64,000 bases of DNA from NCBI GenBank assembly GCA_037178625.1, contig CM074138.1, forward strand, positions 2,170,001-2,234,000, written 5' to 3'. Positions 21,085 to 30,695 of this stretch are shown here, piece after piece. The stretch is from Skeletonema tropicum (Eukaryota > Bacillariophyta > Thalassiosirophyceae > Thalassiosirales > Thalassiosiraceae). A program made the translations under genes and the position numbers. The stretch's first letter is position 1. The number at the start of each line of letters is the position of its first letter. The notes under the pieces are model-generated. The model was not told the origin of the DNA, ran no database searches, and was given only the letters and a program-made list of their open reading frames with translations.

Positions 21085-22290
21085 TTACTAGATTAGACCT
21101 GGGTTCAAAGAGAGCTCTGTTGCAGGTTCTATGCAGAAATATTACCATATCACAATATATATCACAAAATATATAAATAGGTATTTCATTTTACATCAAA
21201 TAATTGTAAAGGCAAAGGATCCTTCATCCCTCTCACTCACATAATTTTTGGAGGCGTTGGATGTTTTTGAAGACTCCGCTTAGTAGATCTGTGTTGAAAT
21301 GTTGGGTGATTGTGGAATCGTCCAATACCAATAGTATGAGCTACTCAGGTCCAAAATAGAATCTTCTGCACAATTAGTAAAGAGAAGAGGGCTTCATCGT
21401 GGCAACTAGTGTTGGGTGATGGCTTGGATTGGGTGTGTTGGTCTTTGTGTTCGCCAGAGACAGAGAGTGTGGAGATAGAGAGAGCTAGTCCGGCTGATCC
21501 ATATGAGAAGCAAACTTCTCTGCTGAAGAGTTGGATGTAGTAGAGGGATTGAACTTTGTAGTGGACTGGTTCTGATTTCCAGATATGTTGTTTGCTTGTG
21601 GAGGATGTGTATTACCTCAAGCTTCAACCGATAAGGCTGCTCTACGATGTCCCGAGTCCCGAATCTCTATTGTAGTCACAAGTACTTGTACATTTTGCAT
21701 GATAGACGCATCCCTTAGCCTTTATGACAAAAGCCTCCTTTTTAGTTCTTTCAGGCACAGAAGCCTCCTTTAGTTCTGTCAGGGATTTATCACATACTTA
21801 CACTTACAAGGTTGGCATCGATGATAACAATAATATGCTCATACTTCATTGTCATTGCCCTCTCTGCCTTTCCACGTCCCATCTCTTCGGTCCCAAGAAC
21901 CCATCTCACCAAAGCGTTCCCCCCAATGGCAGCCTCCTCCCAATGATGAATTGCTTTATTCATATCTGTTGCAAGGCCTTGCTCAAGCACATCGATTGGC
22001 GACTTGTGCTGAAAGATAGAAGTAGTACCCTTTTCCCCGCCAATTTCAGCCTCTAGCCTAAATTATCCCCCAAAATTAGATGCTTACATATCTAGATAGA
22101 CACATTGGAATTGCTAGATAGAGGCCAAATTTTTATCCTCCCACCCTCCCCGCGGGGGAATAGTTTTGGATTCAATCCCACTCCAACCACCTGCACCGAG
22201 CACTGCCCACTGACTGTCGACATGACCCAACAACACTGAGAACTGAGACCTTGCTGCTTATCCACAGCACCATAGCAGAGACAAACACTC
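21085..22290. repeat. Spacer alpha-1 to beta-1 with Sel1 remnant
   Basis: This spacer is nearly identical to 25509-26714 in the next unit; only a few substitutions are visible. It includes the 3' flank of alpha-1 and a decayed Sel1-like segment on the minus strand at 21790-21990. The beta-1 start lies immediately after. Confidence 0.75.
21790..21990 (-). pseudogene. Sel1-like repeat gene remnant, unit 1
   Basis: On the minus strand, LATDMNKAIHHWEEAAIGGN and LGTEEMGRGKAERA match the consensus of Sel1-like repeats (a GxxxDxxKAxxxWxxAAxxGxxxAxxxLG pattern), which are abundant in diatoms. The match decays afterwards and no more repeats follow. It must have been part of the duplicated unit, since an identical remnant lies at 26214-26414. 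Confidence 0.55.
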
Positions 22291-22312
22291 CTCTAGCATA
22301 CAACTAAACACC

Positions 22313-23341
22313 ATGGACAACCAACGCGATGACATGAAACGGCGCAGCTGCTCTGATGATGTAGCGGCGGCGTGCTCTAATAATAATAAGAAATCCCGCA
22401 CCGAGACCGACATGAACTCAGCGGCCGATTCCGTATCCGTATCCGGCTTCATTGCTAGTGCCGTGGTGCAATACCTTGGTGTACGCAGTCTCGTTCGATT
22501 TGGTGCCACAAGTACGTCAAACAAGGCGGTAGTGGACGAAGAAGTTGTGCGCAGGAAGGAGAAAATTGCTGACATTGAGAGGGAACTGAAGGTATTGATG
22601 GGATCTGATCATGGCAAAGCCATGCGCAACGATGATGTTGACCTACTTTCTAGTATTCCAATGACGCGCTCCAATATGACGAAGGCGATGAAGTTATCCA
22701 ATCATGCATTGAGGTTGATTGATGATGAAATTGACTTTCAAAGGAAGTTGGGTACACGGGAAATGATATGGGAGTATGATGAAAATGGATGTAGCGAAGC
22801 TTGGTTCACTCACTTGGCTGAATGGACGGAGGATGACATATTCTTGGAGGAGAGGAAGAAATTCATGCTTGAGGCATGTAAACCATTTGGATCGTTGGTG
22901 ATGTTGCCTGAATGCTTTTACTGTCCTCCAGGGGGGGAGGATGCAAGCAAACCATCTGATGATTTGATCAAGAAGGCGCATAAGAAAGCAGTTGGGATTT
23001 TGGGAGCCGAGGATCATATGGTTGGGGTATATGAATGGAATATGGAGGATCCAAACTGGCATAGGCTGAATTATGAGCAACCATTCCGAAAGTTCCATCT
23101 TTCAGGTGCTGGATTCTTCACCTATGAGTGCATGGAAGAGACTGCAAGGAATATGGCTGGATTTGGGACAGAGGATGATCGAATGAAGATTGAGGCCTTC
23201 CGCATTGCCGCGAGGAAAGAAGTCTTCTGTACACCTGGAGCGAGAGATTGCCTATGGTACACAATCTCAAAAGCAGATGAGTTTTTTGAGGACTTTTTGC
23301 GGAGGACATCAAGAATGAACAACGTTTGTAGCAGTTGTTAG
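22313..23341 (+). CDS. F-box-like paralogue beta-1
   Basis: The 342-residue protein starts at ATG 22313 in a good context (ACCATGG). After a Ser/Asn/Lys-rich N-terminus it has a helical stretch, GFIASAVVQYLGVRSLVRFG, reminiscent of an F-box (hydrophobic helices, then a Ser/Thr turn ATSTSNKAV). Then come a charged coiled-coil-like helix (EEVVRRKEKIADIERELKVL), the segment MTRSNMTKAMKLSNHALRLI, an acidic EERKKF helix, ECFYCPPGGED and a C-terminal MEETARNMAG/FRIAARK region. I know such proteins as multi-copy in centric diatoms but not under a named function. If the F-box reading holds, it would be an SCF adaptor. There is no signal peptide, membrane span or intron. Confidence 0.65.
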   Translation: MDNQRDDMKRRSCSDDVAAACSNNNKKSRTETDMNSAADSVSVSGFIASAVVQYLGVRSLVRFGATSTSNKAVVDEEVVRRKEKIADIERELKVLMGSDHGKAMRNDDVDLLSSIPMTRSNMTKAMKLSNHALRLIDDEIDFQRKLGTREMIWEYDENGCSEAWFTHLAEWTEDDIFLEERKKFMLEACKPFGSLVMLPECFYCPPGGEDASKPSDDLIKKAHKKAVGILGAEDHMVGVYEWNMEDPNWHRLNYEQPFRKFHLSGAGFFTYECMEETARNMAGFGTEDDRMKIEAFRIAARKEVFCTPGARDCLWYTISKADEFFEDFLRRTSRMNNVCSSC

Positions 23342-24485
23342 GTTCAACAGAGATGAAGACTAGAGTAGATCTGAACACAGAAGAGCTCTATTGCAAGTCT
23401 CTGTGCAGGGAAAGTATCATATCACAATATGTTATATAGATATAGATATTTCATTTTACAACAAGTAATTTTCCGTTTTAGGAGGCTTTGGATGTTTTTG
23501 AAGAATCCGGTGAGTGGATCTGTGTAATATGTTGAGTGGTTGTGGAATCGTCAAATCGTATGAGCTACTCCGGTCCGAATTAGAATCTTCTGCACAATCA
23601 GTAAAGAGTAGAGGCGATCATCGTGGCAACTAATAGTTGACGATGACTTGGATTGTGAGTGTGGGCCTTTGTGTTCTAATAGCGAATGGAGAGAGCTAGT
23701 CCGGCTGATCTATTCGAGAAGAAAACTTCTCTGCCGAAGAGTTGGATGTCGTAGGTGGATGGCTCTAGGCTTCTGTAAGATCCGCCGTAGCGGTGGCTGT
23801 ACCAAAATAAGACTACCATACACAACATGTGTTGCACTGATTATGCTTATGCCACTGCCGTGTATATGACTTTTCCAACTTGCTATCTTGGTCGATGCAA
23901 TTGGCAATATACGAGCTATTGAATGTAGCGTGAGAGGAACGACTATGATCCGGACTGTTTTACAGTTGACAAATGGTGGCAAGGAAGGAAAGCAAAGCAA
24001 AGCTTTGGATCTAGATGAGCCCGAGGCATGTATTATTAGCAAAAATCTTCAAGCACCTGCTGACAACTGGGGATAGAACTCCTCTCTCCATCCGTGAGTA
24101 TGCACGCTTGGTTGGGTTCCCTAATCGGTGCAATTCTTTGGGTCGTGTAATCCAAGATGAAGGGTTCCCGTTCCCGTGATGAAGGAAGGGTACCCCGTAG
24201 CACACCCACTCGTCGACTTGCTTGTGCTGAAGAAAGAAGTAGTACCCTTTCCCCCGCCAAATCCCACCTAACCCCTGGACCAAACTTTATCCCTCCTAAT
24301 GCTGACACATTCGACTTGCTAGCCAAAAATTAATATCCCCCGGGGGAAATAGTTTGAAGGATTCAATCCCACTTTCCACCTGCAACCTGCACCGACGCTT
24401 GATGAGATGAACCATAGACCGATGCGGTGCCATACTTATGCCGCATAATAGAGACAAACACCCCTGTAGCAGACAACTACACACT
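23342..24485. repeat. Spacer beta-1 to alpha-2 with the dispersed module
   Basis: It is nearly identical to 27769-28914 except near its right end, where 24297-24345 differs from the other two junctions (which share TCATTTATCAACAGAAAGAA). The dispersed module occupies 23820-24290. No supported gene. Confidence 0.7.
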
Positions 24486-25496
24486 ATGGACAACCAACCC
24501 GATGATATGAAACGACTAAGCTGCTCTGATGATCTAGCATCAAAGACGGCGGCGTGCTCTAATAAGAAATCCCGCACCGAGACCGACATGGACTCAGCGG
24601 CTGAATTATCCGGCTTCATTGCTAGTGCCATGGTGCAATATCTTGGTGTACGCAGTCTCGTTCGATTTGGTGCCACAAGTACGTCAAACAAGGCGGTAGT
24701 GGAAGAAGAAGTTGTGCGCAGGAAGGAGAAAATAGCTGGCATTGAGAGGGAACTGAAGGTATTGATGGGAGCTGATCATGGCAAAGCCATGACATGCAAC
24801 GATGATGTTGACCTACTTTCTAGTATTCCAATGACGCGCTCCAATATGACGAAAGCGATGAAGTTATCCAATCATGCATTGAGAATGATTGATGATGAAA
24901 TTGACTTTCAAAGGAAGTTGGGTACACATGAAATGAGATGGCACGATGATTTTGGATTAGGCGATGCTGAATGGATGGCGGACGATCTATTCTTGGAGGA
25001 GAGGAAGAAATTCGTGCTTGAGGCATGTAAACCATTTGGATCGTTGGTGATGTTGCCTGAATGCTTTTACTGTCCTCCCGGGGAGGATTTAAGCAAGCCA
25101 TCTGATGAATTGATCAAGAAGGCGCATAAGAAAGCAGTTTGGATTTGGGGAGCCGAGGATCATATGGGAAGGGTGTATGAATGGAACATGGATGATCCAA
25201 ACTGGAATAGGCTGAATTATGAGCAACCATTCCGAAAGTTCCATCTTTCAGGTGCTGGATTCTTCACCTACGAGTGCATGGAAGAGACTGCAAGGGATAT
25301 GGCTGGACGGGGGACAGAGGATGATCGAATGGAGATTGAGGCCTTCCGCATTGCCGCGAGGAAGCAAGTCTTCCGTACACCTGGAGCGAGAGATTGCCTA
25401 TGGTACACAATCTCAAAAGCAGATGAGTTTTTTGAGGAGGCCAGTGCTGAATCTGCGCAAGGAATGTCTGAGGGCAGCGCTTGTGACTGTTGTTAG
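24486..25496 (+). CDS. F-box-like paralogue alpha-2, intact
   Basis: The 336-residue protein begins at MDNQPDDMKRL; an in-frame ATG at 24438 would add 16 residues, but the MDNQ start is shared by all six copies. It is intact where alpha-1 has a stop. Features of the alpha type are MRWHDDFGLGDAEW before the EERKKF helix and a Cys-rich end (SEGSACDCC). Beta proteins end in NVCSSC instead. Both C-termini therefore end with a C-x-C or C-x2-C pair, which may bind metal or be lipid-modified; this is inference. The role is unknown. Confidence 0.65.
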   Translation: MDNQPDDMKRLSCSDDLASKTAACSNKKSRTETDMDSAAELSGFIASAMVQYLGVRSLVRFGATSTSNKAVVEEEVVRRKEKIAGIERELKVLMGADHGKAMTCNDDVDLLSSIPMTRSNMTKAMKLSNHALRMIDDEIDFQRKLGTHEMRWHDDFGLGDAEWMADDLFLEERKKFVLEACKPFGSLVMLPECFYCPPGEDLSKPSDELIKKAHKKAVWIWGAEDHMGRVYEWNMDDPNWNRLNYEQPFRKFHLSGAGFFTYECMEETARDMAGRGTEDDRMEIEAFRIAARKQVFRTPGARDCLWYTISKADEFFEEASAESAQGMSEGSACDCC

Positions 25497-26213
25497 ATTC
25501 AACAGAGATTACTAGATTAGACCTGGGTTCAAAGAGAGCTCTGTTGCAGGTTCTATGCAGAAATATTACCATATCACAATATATATCACAAAATATATAA
25601 ATAGGTATTTCATTTTACATCAAATAATTGTAAAGGCAAAGGATCCTTCATCCCTCTCACTCACATAATTTTTGGAGGCGTTGGATGTTTTTGAAGACTC
25701 CGCTTAGTAGATCTGTGTTGAAATGTTGGGTGATTGTGGAATCGTCCAATACCAATAGTATGAGCTACTCAGGTCCAAAATAGAATCTTCTGCACAATTA
25801 GTAAAGAGAAGAGGGCTTCATCGTGGCAACTAGTGTTGGGTGATGGCTTGGATTGGGTGTGTTGGTCTTTGTGTTCGCCAGAGACAGAGAGTGTGGAGAT
25901 AGAGAGAGCTAGTCCGGCTGATCCATATGAGAAGCAAACTTCTCTGCTGAAGAGTTGGATGTAGTAGAGGGATTGAACTTTGTAGTGGACTGGTTCTGAT
26001 TTCCAGATATGTTGTTTGCTTGTGGAGGATGTGTATTACCTCAAGCTTCAACCGATAAGGCTGCTCTACGATGTCCCGAGTCCCGAATCTCTATTGTAGT
26101 CACAAGTACTTGTACATTTTGCATGATAGACGCATCCCTTAGCCTTTATGACAAAAACCTCCTTTTTAGTTCTTTCAGGCACAGAAGCCTCCTTTAGTTC
26201 TGTCAGGGATTTA

Positions 26214-26414
26214 TCACATACTTACACTTACAAGGTTGGCATCGATGATAACAATAATATGCTCATACTTCATTGTCATTGCCCTCTCTGCCTTTCCACG
26301 TCCCATCTCTTCGGTCCCAAGAACCCATCTCACCAAAGCGTTCCCCCCAATGGCAGCCTCCTCCCAATGATGAATTGCTTTATTCATATCTGTTGCAAGG
26401 CCTTGCTCAAGCAC
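26214..26414 (-). pseudogene. Sel1-like repeat gene remnant, unit 2
   Basis: It is the unit-2 duplicate of the remnant at 21790-21990, with the same decayed end. It shows that the remnant was already broken before the 4.42-kb duplication. Confidence 0.55.
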
Positions 26415-26736
26415 ATCGATTGGCGACTTGTGCTGAAAGATAGAAGTAGTACCCTTTTCCCCGCCAATTTCAGCCTCTAGCCTAAATTATCCCCCAAAAT
26501 TAGATGCTTACATATCTAGATAGACACATTGGAATTGCTAGATAGAGGCCAAATTTTTATCCTCCCACCCTCCCCGCGGGGGAATAGTTTTGGATTCAAT
26601 CCCACTCCAACCACCTGCACCGAGCACTGCCCACTGACTGTCGACATGACCCAACAACACTGAGAACTGAGACCTTGCTGCTTATCCACAGCACCATAGC
26701 AGAGACAAACACTCCTCTAGCATACAACTAAACACC

Positions 26737-27768
26737 ATGGACAACCAACGCGATGACATGAAACGGCGCAGCTGCTCTGATGATGTAGCGGCGGCGTGCT
26801 CTAATAATAATAAGAAATCCCGCACCGAGACCGACATGAACTCAGCGGCCGATTCCGTATCCGTATCCGGCTTCATTGCTAGTGCCGTGGTGCAATACCT
26901 TGGTGTACGCAGTCTCGTTCGATTTGGTGCCACAAGTACGTCAAACAAGGCGGTAGTGGACGAAGAAGTTGTGCGCAGGAAGGAGAAAATTGCTGACATT
27001 GAGAGGGAACTGAAGGTATTGATGGGATCTGATCATGGCAAAGCCATGACATGCAACGATGATGTTGACCTACTTTCTAGTATTCCAATGACGCGCTCCA
27101 ATATGACGAAGGCGATGAAGTTATCCAATCATGCATTGAGGTTGATTGATGATGAAATTGACTTTCAAAGGAAGTTGGGTACACGGGAAATGATATGGGA
27201 GTATGATGAAAATGGATGTAGCGAAGCTTGGTTCACTCACTTGGCTGAATGGACGGAGGATGACATATTCTTGGAGGAGAGGAAGAAATTCATGCTTGAG
27301 GCATGTAAACCATTTGGATCGTTGGTGATGTTGCCTGAATGCTTTTACTGTCCTCCAGGGGGGGAGGATGCAAGCAAACCATCTGATGATTTGATCAAGA
27401 AGGCGCATAAGAAAGCAGTTGGGATTTTGGGAGCCGAGGATCATATGGATGGGGTATATGAATGGAATATGGAGGATCCAAACTGGCATAGGCTGAATTA
27501 TGAGCAACCATTCCGAAAGTTCCATCTTTCAGGTGCTGGATTCTTCACCTATGAGTGCATGGAAGAGACTGCAAGGAATATGGCTGGATTTGGGACAGAG
27601 GATGATCGAATGAAGATTGAGGCCTTCCGCATTGCCGCGAGGAAAGAAGTCTTCTGTACACCTGGAGCGAGAGATTGCCTATGGTACACAATCTCAAAAG
27701 CAGATGAGTTTTTTGAGGACTTTTTGCGGAGGACATCAAGAATGAACAACGTTTGTAGCAGTTGTTAG
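26737..27768 (+). CDS. F-box-like paralogue beta-2
   Basis: The 343-residue duplicate of beta-1 differs at only two protein sites that I see: AMTCNDDVD against AMRNDDVD (one codon longer) and HMDGVY against HMVGVY. The TCN form is the one found in alpha-1 and alpha-2, and the RN form is shared by beta-1 and copy 1, which suggests patchy exchange (gene conversion) among copies. Domain reading is as for beta-1. Confidence 0.65.
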   Translation: MDNQRDDMKRRSCSDDVAAACSNNNKKSRTETDMNSAADSVSVSGFIASAVVQYLGVRSLVRFGATSTSNKAVVDEEVVRRKEKIADIERELKVLMGSDHGKAMTCNDDVDLLSSIPMTRSNMTKAMKLSNHALRLIDDEIDFQRKLGTREMIWEYDENGCSEAWFTHLAEWTEDDIFLEERKKFMLEACKPFGSLVMLPECFYCPPGGEDASKPSDDLIKKAHKKAVGILGAEDHMDGVYEWNMEDPNWHRLNYEQPFRKFHLSGAGFFTYECMEETARNMAGFGTEDDRMKIEAFRIAARKEVFCTPGARDCLWYTISKADEFFEDFLRRTSRMNNVCSSC

Positions 27769-28914
27769 GTTCAACAGAGATGAAGACTAGAGTAGATCTG
27801 AACACAGAAGAGCTCTATTGCAAGTCTCTGTGCAGGGAAAGTATCATATCACAATATGTTATATAGATATAGATATTTCATTTTACAACAAGTAATTTTC
27901 CGTTTTAGGAGGCTTTGGATGCTTTTTGAAGAATCCGGTGAGTGGATCTGTGTAATATGTTGAGTGGTTGTGGAATCGTCAAATCGTATGAGCTACTCCG
28001 GTCCGAATTAGAATCTTCTGCACAATCAGTAAAGAGTAGAGGCGATCATCGTGGCAACTAATAGTTGACGATGACTTGGATTGTGAGTGTGGGCCTTTGT
28101 GTTCTAATAGCGAATGGAGAGAGCTAGTCCGGCTGATCTATTCGAGAAGAAAACTTCTCTGCCGAAGAGTTGGATGTCGTAGGTGGATGGCTCTAGGCTT
28201 CTGTAAGATCCGCCGTAGCGGTGGCTGTACCAAAATAAGACTACCATACACAACATGTGTTGCACTGATTATGCTTATGCCACTGCCGTGTATATGACTT
28301 TTCCAACTTGCTATCTTGGTCGATGCAATTGGCAATATACGAGCTATTGAATGTAGCGTGAGAGGAACGACTATGATCCGGACTGTTTTACAGTTGACAA
28401 ATGGTGGCAAGGAAGGAAAGCAAAGCAAAGCTTTGGATCTAGATGAGCCCGAGGCATGTATTATTAGCAAAAATCTTCAAGCACCTGCTGACAACTGGGG
28501 ATAGAACTCCTCTCTCCATCCGTGAGTATGCACGCTTGGTTGGGTTCCCTAATCGGTGCAATTCTTTGGGTCGTGTAATCCAAGATGAAGGGTTCCCGTT
28601 CCCGTGATGAAGGAAGGGTACCCCGTAGCACACCCACTCGTCGACTTGCTTGTGCTGAAGAAAGAAGTAGTACCCTTTCCCCCGCCAAATCCCGCCTAAC
28701 CCCTGGACAAAGTTTATCCCTTTTCTCATTTATCAACAGAAAGAAAAGTTGTCACATTCGACTTGCAGGCCAAAAATATCCCCCGGGGAAATAGTTTGAA
28801 GGATTCAATCCCACTTTCCACCTGCAACCTGCACCGACGCTTGATTGAGATGAACCATGCCCGATGCGGTGACATAATAGAGACAAACACCCCTCTAACA
28901 GACAACCAAACACT

Positions 28915-29922
28915 ATGGACAACCAACCCGATGATATGAAACGACGCAGCTGCTCTGATGATCTAGCATCAAAGACGGCGGCGTGCTCTAATAAGAAATC
29001 CCGCACCGAGACCGACATGGACTCAGCGGATGAATTATCCAGCTTCATTGCTAGTGCCATGATGCAATATCTTGGTGTACGCAGTCTCGTTCGATTTGGT
29101 GCCACAAGTACGTCAAACAAGGCGGTAGTGGAAGAAGAAGTTGTGCGTAGGAAGGAAAAAATTGCTGGCATTGAGAGGGAACTGAAGGTATTGATGGGAG
29201 CTAATCATGGCAAAGCCATGACATGCAAAGATGTTGACCTACTTTCTAGTATTCCGATGACGCGCTCCAATATGACGAAGGCGATGAAGTTATCCAATCA
29301 TGCATTGAGAATGATTGATGATGAGGTTGACTTTCAAAGGAAGTTGGGTACACATGAAATGAGATGGCACGATGATTTTGGATTAGGCGATGCTGAATGG
29401 ATGGCGGACGATTTATTCTTGGAGGAGAGGAAGAAATTCGTGCTTGAGGCCTGTAAACCATTTGGATCGTTGGTGATGTTGCCTGAATGCTTTTACTGTC
29501 CTCCCAGGGAGGATTCAAGCAAGCCACCTGATGAATTGATCAAGAAGGCGCATAAGAAAGCAGTTGGGATTTGGAGAGCCGAGGATCTTATACAATCGGT
29601 GTATGAATCGAATATGGATGATCCAAACTGGAATAGGCTGAATTATGAGCAACCATTCCGAAAGTTCCATCTTTCAGGTGCTGGATTCTTCACCTACGAG
29701 TGCATGGAAGAGACTGCAAGGGATATGGCTGGACGGGGGACAGAGGATGATCGAATGAAGATTGAGGCCTTCCGCATTGCCGCGAGGAAGCAAATTTTCC
29801 GTACACCCGGAGCGAGAGATTGCCTATGGTACACAATCTCAAAAGCAGATGAGTTTTTTGAGGAGGCCAGTGCTGAATCTGAGCAAGGAATGTCTGAGGG
29901 GAGCGCTTGTGACTGTTGTTAG
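28915..29922 (+). CDS. F-box-like paralogue alpha-3
   Basis: The 335-residue protein is the most diverged of the alpha copies. It has a one-codon deletion (TCKDVD), ADDLFLEERKKF, PREDSSKPPDEL and the segment WRAEDLIQSVYESNMDD; the residues RAEDL and QSVYE are shared with copy 1 at 14107-14137. The frame is intact to TAG 29922 and ends SEGSACDCC. The upstream 170 nt match unit 1 and not unit 2. It is the last member of the array. Confidence 0.65.
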   Translation: MDNQPDDMKRRSCSDDLASKTAACSNKKSRTETDMDSADELSSFIASAMMQYLGVRSLVRFGATSTSNKAVVEEEVVRRKEKIAGIERELKVLMGANHGKAMTCKDVDLLSSIPMTRSNMTKAMKLSNHALRMIDDEVDFQRKLGTHEMRWHDDFGLGDAEWMADDLFLEERKKFVLEACKPFGSLVMLPECFYCPPREDSSKPPDELIKKAHKKAVGIWRAEDLIQSVYESNMDDPNWNRLNYEQPFRKFHLSGAGFFTYECMEETARDMAGRGTEDDRMKIEAFRIAARKQIFRTPGARDCLWYTISKADEFFEEASAESEQGMSEGSACDCC

Positions 29923-30695
29923 GTTCAACAGAGATTAGAAGTAGGTTAGACCTGGGTTCAAAGAGAGCTCTGTTGCAGGTTCTATGCAGAAATATTACCA
30001 TATCACAATATATATAAATAGATATTCCATTTTACATCAAATAATTGTGCAGGCAAAGGATCCTTCATCCCTCTCACTCACATAATTTTTGGAGGCGTTG
30101 GATGATTTTGAAGACTCCGCTTAGTAGATCTGTGTTGAAATTTCTGTGTGATTGTGGAATCGTCCAATAGTTGAGCTACTCAGGTCCAAAATAGTTGTTC
30201 TGCACAATTAGTAAAGAGGAGAGGGCTTCATCTTGGCAACTAGTGTTGATTGATGACTTGGATTGGGTGTGTTGGTCTTTTTGTGTTCGCCAGAGTGTGG
30301 AGATAGAGAGAGCTAGTCCGGCTGATCCATATGAGAAGCAAACCTCTTCGCCGAAGAGTTGGATGTAGTTGGTGGATGGGTCTCTCTAGAGGCCTCTGTA
30401 TGATCCGCCGTAGCGGTGGTTGGCTTGTTCTGATGTACAGATGTTGCTGCTTGTGGAGGATGTGTATTATCTCAAGTTTCAATCGATGAGGCAGCACTGT
30501 CCCGAATATCTATCTCTATTGAAGTCATAAGTACATGAACATTTTGCATGATAGACACATCTCTTAGCATTTATGGCATGGGAGTGTAAGTATTATGTAG
30601 AAAGATGAACCAAGTCAAGGTCATCTGCAGATAACAAAAAGGAGTCAAGGCAATTTTTTCACTAGCAAGTTCAAAAATTAGACTAGAGAGTCTCG
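29923..30695. other. End of array and spacer before the helicase gene
   Basis: The first about 560 nt still match the 3' flanks of alpha copies with growing divergence (AGACTCCGCTTAGTAGATCT, AGAAGCAAAC). After about 30500 the similarity ends. No gene is supported. Confidence 0.5.

Larger units (their letters stand above)
20062..28914 (+). repeat. Tandem duplication with 4.42-kb period (alpha-beta units)
   Basis: Start codons recur at a constant distance: alpha 20062, 24486, 28915; beta 22313, 26737. The period is 4424 nt for the first two units and 4429 nt to the third alpha. Genes, spacers and non-coding modules are near-identical between units, so the duplication includes everything and is recent. 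The third unit holds only an alpha copy before the similarity ends near 30500. Within a unit, alpha and beta are clearly older duplicates. Confidence 0.85.

Noticed and set aside
22258..22575. Minus-strand frames opposite each F-box-like copy (starting MSAIFSFL or MPAIFSFL)
   Set aside because: They recur with every copy because the plus-strand gene does; the sense frame is full length and has the conserved residues.
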